From Amycolatopsis keratiniphila subsp. keratiniphila (GTDB lineage: Bacteria > Actinomycetota > Actinomycetes > Mycobacteriales > Pseudonocardiaceae): a stretch of 63,564 nt of DNA. Positions within the stretch are counted from its first letter, which is position 1, and the number at the start of each line of letters is the position of its first letter. Below are positions 59,135-63,564 of this stretch, one piece after another. Location: NCBI RefSeq assembly GCF_001620365.2, contig NZ_LQMT02000019.1, positions 372,496-436,059 of the forward strand, given 5' to 3'. A program made the position numbers and the translations under genes. Under the pieces are notes generated by a model, which did not search any database, was not told the DNA's origin, and worked only from the letters and a program-made list of their open reading frames with translations.

Positions 59135-59203
59135 CCCGGTCACAGCCGGCGTTGCGAAAGCCACTTTCGCGACCCTCAACGTTGCGAAAGTGGCTTTCGC
59201 AAC
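59135..59203. repeat. GCGAAAG double-hairpin element, copy 2
   Basis: CCCGGTCACAGCCGGC, then 59151-59173 and 59181-59203 as inverted GTTGCGAAAG-CCA-CTTTCGC halves with a 7-nt spacer. Matches copy 1 at 47955-48023 including the leader; one arm base differs (CGCGAC vs CGCAAC). Confidence 0.75.
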
Positions 59204-59231
59204 CCCCGGCCAAGCCCAGCACCCACCGTCG

Positions 59232-59278
59232 GGTACCTCAAGACACGGTCGGCCCTAACGACCCCGAAGACTCACGAG
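59232..59278. repeat. CTCGTGAGTG dispersed element, copy 5 (inverted)
   Basis: GGTACCTCAAGACACGGTCG then GCCCTAACGACCCCGAAGACTCACGAG. Follows the GCGAAAG element as in the 48-kb region and overlaps the trmI stop codon (59272). Confidence 0.65.
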
Positions 59279-60099
59279 CCCTTGCCGGAGCGCCGGTGCA
59301 CCCGAGGCGACACTGTCCCGTCCGCCAGACGGCGCGCCGTCAGCAGGAACGCGGTGTGCGCGACCATCCGGTGGTCCGGCCGCACCGCGAGGCTCACGAC
59401 GTGCCACGGCCGCATGAGGGTCTCCCACGATTCCGGCTCGGTCCAGCACTGCTGTTCCCGCAAAGCTTCCGTGATCCGCGAAAGCTGTGTGACCGTCGCC
59501 ACATAGACCGTGAGCACGCCGCCCGGCACCAGATGCGCGGCGACCGTCTCCAGCTGGTCCCAGGGCGCCAGCATGTCGAGGACGACGCGGTCGACCTCGC
59601 CGGTGTGCGTCGACAGGTCCGCGACCGTCAGCGACCAGTTGTCCGGCTTGTGGCCGAAGAACTTCTCCACGTTCCGCTCGGCGTGTTCGGCGTGGTCGTC
59701 GCGGATCTCGTAGGACTGCACCGTGCCTTCCGAGCCGACCGCCCGCAGCAGCGAGCAGGTCAGCGCGCCGGAGCCGGCGCCCGCCTCGAGCACCCGCGCC
59801 CCCGGGAAGATGTCGCCCCACATCACGATCTGCGCGGCGTCCTTCGGGTAGATCACCTGCGCGCCACGCGGCATCGACAGCACGTAGTCCGGCAGCAGCG
59901 GGCGCAGCGCCAGATAGTGGCTGCCGCCCGCCGAAGTGACGACCGAACCCTCCTGCGCACCGATCACGTCGTCGTGCGCCAGCGCGCCGCGGTGGGTGTG
60001 ATACTGCTGTCCCTCAGCCAGCACCATGGTGTAGTGCCGCCCCTTGGAGTCGGTCAGCTGAACCCGGTCACCAACACGAAACGGCCCTCGGACCGACAC
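59272..60099 (-). CDS. trmI: tRNA (adenine-N1)-methyltransferase TrmI
   Basis: 275 residues. The N-terminal beta-barrel-like part (FRVGDRVQLTDSKGRHYTMVL) is followed by the class I methyltransferase domain: VIYPKDAAQIVMWGDIFPGARVLEAGAGSGALTCSLLRAVG (SAM loop), EIRDDHAEHAERNVEKFFG and VVLDMLAPWDQLE. This is the TrmI family that methylates A58 of the tRNA T-loop, counterpart of Rv2118c. It lies in the conserved order between arc and the nuclease gene. Confidence 0.95.
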   Translation of the reverse strand: MSVRGPFRVGDRVQLTDSKGRHYTMVLAEGQQYHTHRGALAHDDVIGAQEGSVVTSAGGSHYLALRPLLPDYVLSMPRGAQVIYPKDAAQIVMWGDIFPGARVLEAGAGSGALTCSLLRAVGSEGTVQSYEIRDDHAEHAERNVEKFFGHKPDNWSLTVADLSTHTGEVDRVVLDMLAPWDQLETVAAHLVPGGVLTVYVATVTQLSRITEALREQQCWTEPESWETLMRPWHVVSLAVRPDHRMVAHTAFLLTARRLADGTVSPRVHRRSGKGS

Positions 60100-60156
60100 T
60101 GAACCTCCATACCCGCGAATGATCGATGACCGATCCTCGCAGGTGGCCGTACCGCG

Positions 60157-61308
60157 TTACGCCGGGGGTCGGCTCCGGGTCATCGCGGCGCGCAGGTCTT
60201 CCCGCCGGAGCACCCCCGCGGGCCTGCCTTCGTCGTCCACGACGAGGAACTGCCACGCGGCGGTTTCCCTGACCCGCTCGGCGATCTCCTCCCCCGACTC
60301 CGAGGAGAGCAGCACGGTGTCGGCGCGGATCGGCTCCGCGGCCATCTCCGCGGGCGCGTGCGGCGACGTGCCTGCCAGCTGCGCGGCGGCCGTCTCGTCG
60401 AGCAGCCCGGCCGCGACGCCATCGGCGCGCACCAGGACGACCCCACGGCCCGCCGAAGCGGCCAGCGCGTCCGAAACCGGGCTTTCCGCGGGAAGCTGGA
60501 GAACGGGCCGGACGAGTTCGCTGAGCCGTACGCCTTCCGGCCACCCCCGGCGTGTTTCGGCGGCGAGTTCGCTTCGCGCGCCGAGGACCACGAACCACGC
60601 CGTCACGACGCAGACACCGAGGCGGAGCCAACGATCCTCGCTGCCGGCCGCCAAACCCCACAGCGCCCAGACAACCAGTCCCGCGGCGACGACACCGCCA
60701 CCGACGACCGCCGCCCGCGTGCCCTTCTCCCGGCGTCCTGTGGCCGCCCAGACACCGGCGCGGACCAGCCTTCCGCCGTCGAGCGGGAGCCCGGGGAGGA
60801 GGTTGAAGATCCCGACGGCGAAGTTCGCGACGGCGCATTCGGCGATGAGCAGCCAAGCGGCGCTTTCCGGCGGGACGGCGAACATCAGCAGCCCGCAGAA
60901 TCCGCCGAGCAGCAACGAAACCACCGGTCCCGCGGCGGCGACCAGCCCTTCCTGCCGTGGCTGGCGGGGAGTCCTGGCGACCTCGGAGAGGCCGCCGAGC
61001 AGGAACAGCCGCAGGCGCCGGACCGGAATCCCCAGGCGCAGCGCGACCAGGCAGTGTCCTAGTTCGTGGGCGAGCACAGAGAGGCCGAGAAGGACCGCGA
61101 ACGCGGCCGCCAGCAGCCAGGAGGTCAGCGTGGTGGCGCCAGGCAGGATCCGGCCGACCAGCGGGGTGTAGAGCACCACGATGACGAGGGAGCCGATCCA
61201 CCACGACGGGGCCAGCAGCACGGGGATCCCGGAGACCCGGAACAGCAGGAGCCCACCCTCTGGTGCCACGCCTCGTCGAGGCGGGCCCTGCTCACCCGTC
61301 ACCGCCAT
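60157..61308 (-). CDS. Site-2 protease (M50) with C-terminal CBS-type domain
   Basis: 383 residues from ATG 61308. Membrane helices flank the zinc site AHELGHCLVALRLG (HExxH) and the third ligand in NLLPGLPLDGGRLVRAGVW (LDGG). The C-terminal ~130 residues hold a CBS-like pair (VRPVLQLPAESPVSDALA, TAAWQFLVVDDEGRPAGVLRREDLRAAM). Such Rip-type intramembrane proteases cleave anti-sigma factors or other membrane proteins after a first cut. It lies between trmI and the nuclease gene. Substrates unknown. Confidence 0.92.
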   Translation of the reverse strand: MAVTGEQGPPRRGVAPEGGLLLFRVSGIPVLLAPSWWIGSLVIVVLYTPLVGRILPGATTLTSWLLAAAFAVLLGLSVLAHELGHCLVALRLGIPVRRLRLFLLGGLSEVARTPRQPRQEGLVAAAGPVVSLLLGGFCGLLMFAVPPESAAWLLIAECAVANFAVGIFNLLPGLPLDGGRLVRAGVWAATGRREKGTRAAVVGGGVVAAGLVVWALWGLAAGSEDRWLRLGVCVVTAWFVVLGARSELAAETRRGWPEGVRLSELVRPVLQLPAESPVSDALAASAGRGVVLVRADGVAAGLLDETAAAQLAGTSPHAPAEMAAEPIRADTVLLSSESGEEIAERVRETAAWQFLVVDDEGRPAGVLRREDLRAAMTRSRPPA

Positions 61309-61407
61309 GTGTCGAAGCGTAGATGCCCAGGTGTGGGGTGCTCGTAACCCGCCCTTCCCGTCCGGGTGGTGTCGGTCATGCCGCTCCGGTGCGTTGCGGT
61401 CCCAGAA

Positions 61408-61430
61408 CTGTCGGTACCCGGCGATACGCT
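61408..61430 (+). promoter_or_regulatory. PafBC-type promoter of the RecB-like nuclease
   Basis: CTGTCGGTA (61408-61416), N8, TACGCT (61425-61430): two mismatches to TTGTCRGTG but exact N8 spacing and TAnnnT -10. The ATG at 61438 begins 7 nt after the -10, so a leaderless mRNA is expected. Confidence 0.55.
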
Positions 61431-61437
61431 TCCCCCC

Positions 61438-62331
61438 ATGCCCGACACCGACACGGTCACCGCCGATCCGCCGCCCGGCGCCGAAGTCCCGCGCCGTCGG
61501 CCGGCCCTGTCCCCGTCGCGTGCCAGCGACTTCAAGCAATGTCCGCTGCTCTACCGCTTCCGCGCGGTCGACAGACTGCCCGAGATCCCGACGAAGGCCC
61601 AGCTGCGCGGCACGCTGGTGCATTCCGTGCTGGAGCGCCTGTTCTCCCTCCCCCAGGCCGATCGCACCCCGCCGCAGGCCAAGGAGCTGCTCGCGCCGGC
61701 GTGGGAGGAGCTGTCCTCGGAACGTCCGGAATGGATCGAGCTGTTCGATCAGGAGGATCCCGAGGCCGTCACATCTTGGCTCGCGTCGGCCGAGCAGCTC
61801 GTCGACACCTACTTCGGCCTGGAGGATCCGCGCCGCCTGGAGCCGGAAGCGTGTGAGCTGCACGTCGAGATCGAGCTGGGCTCCGGAGTGCTGCTCCGGG
61901 GCTACGTCGACCGGCTGGACGTGGCGCCGACCGGTGAGATCCGCGTCGTCGACTACAAGACCGGTGCCGCGCCCCGCGAGATCGGCGAGGCCAAGGCGAT
62001 GTTCCAGATGAAGTTCTACGCCGTGGTCCTCTGGCGGCTGCGCGGTGTCGTGCCGCGCCAGCTGAAACTGATGTACCTCACCGACGGGCAGTCTCTGGCC
62101 TACACGCCCGACGAGGGCGAGCTGATCCGCTTCGAGCGCACGCTGGAGGCGATCTGGCAGGCGATCCTCAAAGCGGGCAAGACCGGCGATTTCCGGCCGA
62201 ATCCGAGCAAACTCTGCGCGTGGTGCGATCACCAGGCCCTCTGCCCGCAGTACGGCGGCACTCCCCCGCCGTACCCCGGCTGGCCGGAGCCGGATCCCGG
62301 CGAAGAGTCCGTATTGGACCGTGCGGATTAG
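61438..62331 (+). CDS. RecB-family PD-(D/E)XK nuclease with Fe-S-type cysteines
   Basis: 297 residues. SRASDFKQCPLLYRF, GTLVHSVLERLF (metal His/Glu), RGYVDRLDVAP, EIRVVDYKTG (D-x-K catalytic core) and the C-terminal cluster CAWCDHQALCPQY, which with the first Cys forms a four-Cys iron-sulfur-type site. Related to the RecB/Cas4/AddB nuclease family; Rv2119 occupies this place in M. tuberculosis. Likely a DNA repair nuclease. Its TAG stop is at the left edge of the second MITE-like element. Confidence 0.93.
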   Translation: MPDTDTVTADPPPGAEVPRRRPALSPSRASDFKQCPLLYRFRAVDRLPEIPTKAQLRGTLVHSVLERLFSLPQADRTPPQAKELLAPAWEELSSERPEWIELFDQEDPEAVTSWLASAEQLVDTYFGLEDPRRLEPEACELHVEIELGSGVLLRGYVDRLDVAPTGEIRVVDYKTGAAPREIGEAKAMFQMKFYAVVLWRLRGVVPRQLKLMYLTDGQSLAYTPDEGELIRFERTLEAIWQAILKAGKTGDFRPNPSKLCAWCDHQALCPQYGGTPPPYPGWPEPDPGEESVLDRAD

Positions 62332-62492
62332 GCCGTGTCCGGTGAGTCCATTCGATGGGCTTCGTGATCCAGGTGGTTCCTGGCGGTGCGGGCGGATCGG
62401 CCTCGTACCGGGGTCGTACTCGGCCGCATCCGCCCGTGCCGTCAGGGGCCGCCTGGGCGCGGAGACCGCGAACGGCCTCACCGGACACGGCC
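62331..62492. mobile_element. 162-bp MITE-like element, copy 2 (TA-flanked)
   Basis: Terminal inverted repeats GGCCGTGTCCGGTGAG (62331-62346) and CTCACCGGACACGGCC (62477-62492) are perfect, flanked by TA (62329-62330 and 62493-62494). Same length and core as copy 1; the interior contains a nearly perfect long stem. Positioned at the TAG stop of the RecB-like gene and directly before the IS481-type element. Confidence 0.88.
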
Positions 62493-62556
62493 TAGGTGTA
62501 TTGCCCCGAGAGGTTGTGAACGGGCCGACACGTAGTCGGATGATCTTGGAATGAGG

Positions 62557-62614
62557 GAGGGCCTCCGGGTTCGGTGTGGATTGCGACATCTGCACCGGAT
62601 TCCTGGAGGCCCTC
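62557..62614 (+). promoter_or_regulatory. Hairpin sequestering the transposase ribosome-binding site
   Basis: GAGGGCCTCC (62557-62566) is complementary to GGAGGCCCTC (62605-62614), whose GGAGG is the Shine-Dalgarno of the GTG at 62615. Read-through transcripts from outside would hide the site, a common protection against outside-driven transposition. Confidence 0.6.
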
Positions 62615-63564
62615 GTGACTCACGCTAACGCACCGTTGACCCCTGCCGGGAGGCTGCGCCTTGCCCGGTGTGTCGTGGACGAGGGCTGGCCCTTGCGGAG
62701 GGCCGCGGAGCGGTTCCAGGTCGCGGTGTCCACGGCGAAACGCTGGGCCGGTCGCTACCGTGCAGACGGCGAAGCGGGGATGGTCGATCGGTCGTCTCGC
62801 CCGCATCGTTGCCCGTCGCGGCTCCCGACCCGCACGGAACGGCGGATCATCAAGGTGCGGGTCCTGCGCCGGTGGGGGCCGGCCCGGATCGCCTACCTGC
62901 TCGGTCTGAACCCGTCCACGGTGCACCGGGTCCTGCGCCGTTACGGCCTGGCCCGGCTCACACATCTGGACCGGGCCACCGGCCAGCCGGTCCGCCGCTA
63001 CGAACACGCCGCGCCCGGCGACCTGATCCACGTCGACATCAAGAAGCTGGGCAACATCCCCGACGGCGGCGGGCACCGCGTCCTCGGCCGGGCCATCGGC
63101 CTGCGACACAAAAAGGCCACCACCACCGCCCGCTACCGGCACGGGAAACCCCGGATCGGGTCCAGCTACCTGCACAACGCCGTCGACGACCACTCCCGCC
63201 TGGCCTACAGCGAAATCCTGGACGACGAGAAGAAAGAGACCGCCGCCGCGTTCTGGCACCGAGCCCAGACCTTCTTCACCCGCAACGGCATCACCATCGA
63301 ACGCGTGCTCACCGACAACGGCTCCTGCTACAAATCCCGCCTCTGGCGCGACACACTCGCCAACGCCGGGATCAGCCACAAACGCACCCGGCCCTACCGG
63401 CCGCAGACCAACGGCAAAGTCGAACGCTTCAACCGCACCCTGCTCGAGGAATGGGCCTACGCCCGCCCCTACCACTCAGAACGCGAACGCCGCGACGCCT
63501 ACCCAGACTGGCTACACACCTACAATCACCACCGCGGCCACACCGCACTCGGCGGCCACCCACC
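62615..63564 (+). CDS. IS481-family transposase, 3' end outside the window
   Basis: At least 316 residues from GTG 62615 with no stop before the window ends. An N-terminal helix-turn-helix (AGRLRLARCVVDEGWPLRRAAERFQVAVSTAKRW) is followed by the rve integrase core. DDE acidic residues lie in LIHVDIKKLG, NAVDDHSRLAYSEIL / LTDNGSCYKS (two Asp) and QTNGKVERFNRTLLEEW (Glu). Family typical length is about 320-330, so only a few residues are missing. It looks intact. A large opposite-strand frame over it is a shadow. Confidence 0.93.
   Translation, partial: MTHANAPLTPAGRLRLARCVVDEGWPLRRAAERFQVAVSTAKRWAGRYRADGEAGMVDRSSRPHRCPSRLPTRTERRIIKVRVLRRWGPARIAYLLGLNPSTVHRVLRRYGLARLTHLDRATGQPVRRYEHAAPGDLIHVDIKKLGNIPDGGGHRVLGRAIGLRHKKATTTARYRHGKPRIGSSYLHNAVDDHSRLAYSEILDDEKKETAAAFWHRAQTFFTRNGITIERVLTDNGSCYKSRLWRDTLANAGISHKRTRPYRPQTNGKVERFNRTLLEEWAYARPYHSERERRDAYPDWLHTYNHHRGHTALGGHP

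Larger units (their letters stand above)
62497..63564 (+). mobile_element. IS481-family insertion sequence, right end beyond window
   Basis: Begins near TGTATTGCC at 62497, right after the MITE-like copy, and contains the transposase gene. The true left terminus is uncertain, as IS481 ends usually start with TGT; the right terminus and target duplication are outside. Confidence 0.7.

Noticed and set aside
62492..63475. Long minus-strand ORF (327 codons) opposite the transposase
   Set aside because: It is the shadow of the IS481 transposase frame in high-GC DNA; it has no recognisable domain while the plus strand shows a full DDE core.

Overview
This is a high-GC (about 70%) actinobacterial chromosome segment. 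Gene content, GTG/TTG starts, leaderless promoters, a Pup-proteasome locus, a mycothiol-dependent isomerase relative and F420/LLM-type oxidoreductases point to a Pseudonocardiales member, most likely Amycolatopsis or a close relative (inference from gene order and style; no database search was possible). From about 19.9 kb to 62.3 kb the order follows Mycobacterium tuberculosis Rv2089c-Rv2119: Xaa-Pro peptidase, 5'-3' exonuclease, DUF4333 protein, helY, tatC, tatA, pafC, pafB, pafA, prcA, prcB, pup, dop, arc/mpa, trmI, RecB-like nuclease. Several lineage-specific insertions break up that order.

1-19.9 kb is accessory. It holds an ECF41 sigma factor fragment, secreted GH5 and GH1 glycosidases, a PIG-L deacetylase, an ABC-F ribosome-protection-type ATPase behind a short leader peptide and stem, an M55-M20 peptidase pair, and a divergent ovothiol-type locus (OvoA-like enzyme facing an ATP-grasp ligase and an MFS transporter). 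It also holds a wrecked SDR/LysR pair fused by deletion, an SGNH hydrolase, and a MazF-type toxin-antitoxin pair.

19.9-32.6 kb holds peptidase/Lrp, MFS/ArsR, FMN reductase, exonuclease and pirin genes, then a tandemly duplicated DUF4333-Eis acetyltransferase module and helY. 32.7-44.2 kb holds the twin-arginine translocase genes, the PafB/PafC DNA-damage regulators, and a block of redox genes under HxlR and ArsR control that separates pafBC from pafA. 44.3-57.5 kb carries the proteasome core: 20S subunits, Pup ending in Glu, Dop, and the ATPase ring ARC. 57.8-62.3 kb holds membrane or secreted proteins, trmI, a site-2 protease and a RecB-like nuclease. The window ends in an IS481-family element.

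The genes connect in several ways. PafBC is a transcription activator for the DNA-damage response, and two promoters in this same window (upstream of arc and of the RecB-like nuclease) have the TTGTCRGTG-N8-TAnnnT layout that PafBC is known to use. The proteasome genes form the tagging (PafA), untagging (Dop), unfolding (ARC) and degradation (PrcAB) pathway. Intergenic space is rich in long perfect inverted repeats that recur as families. Two copies of a 162-bp element with terminal inverted repeats sit exactly at TAG stop codons.
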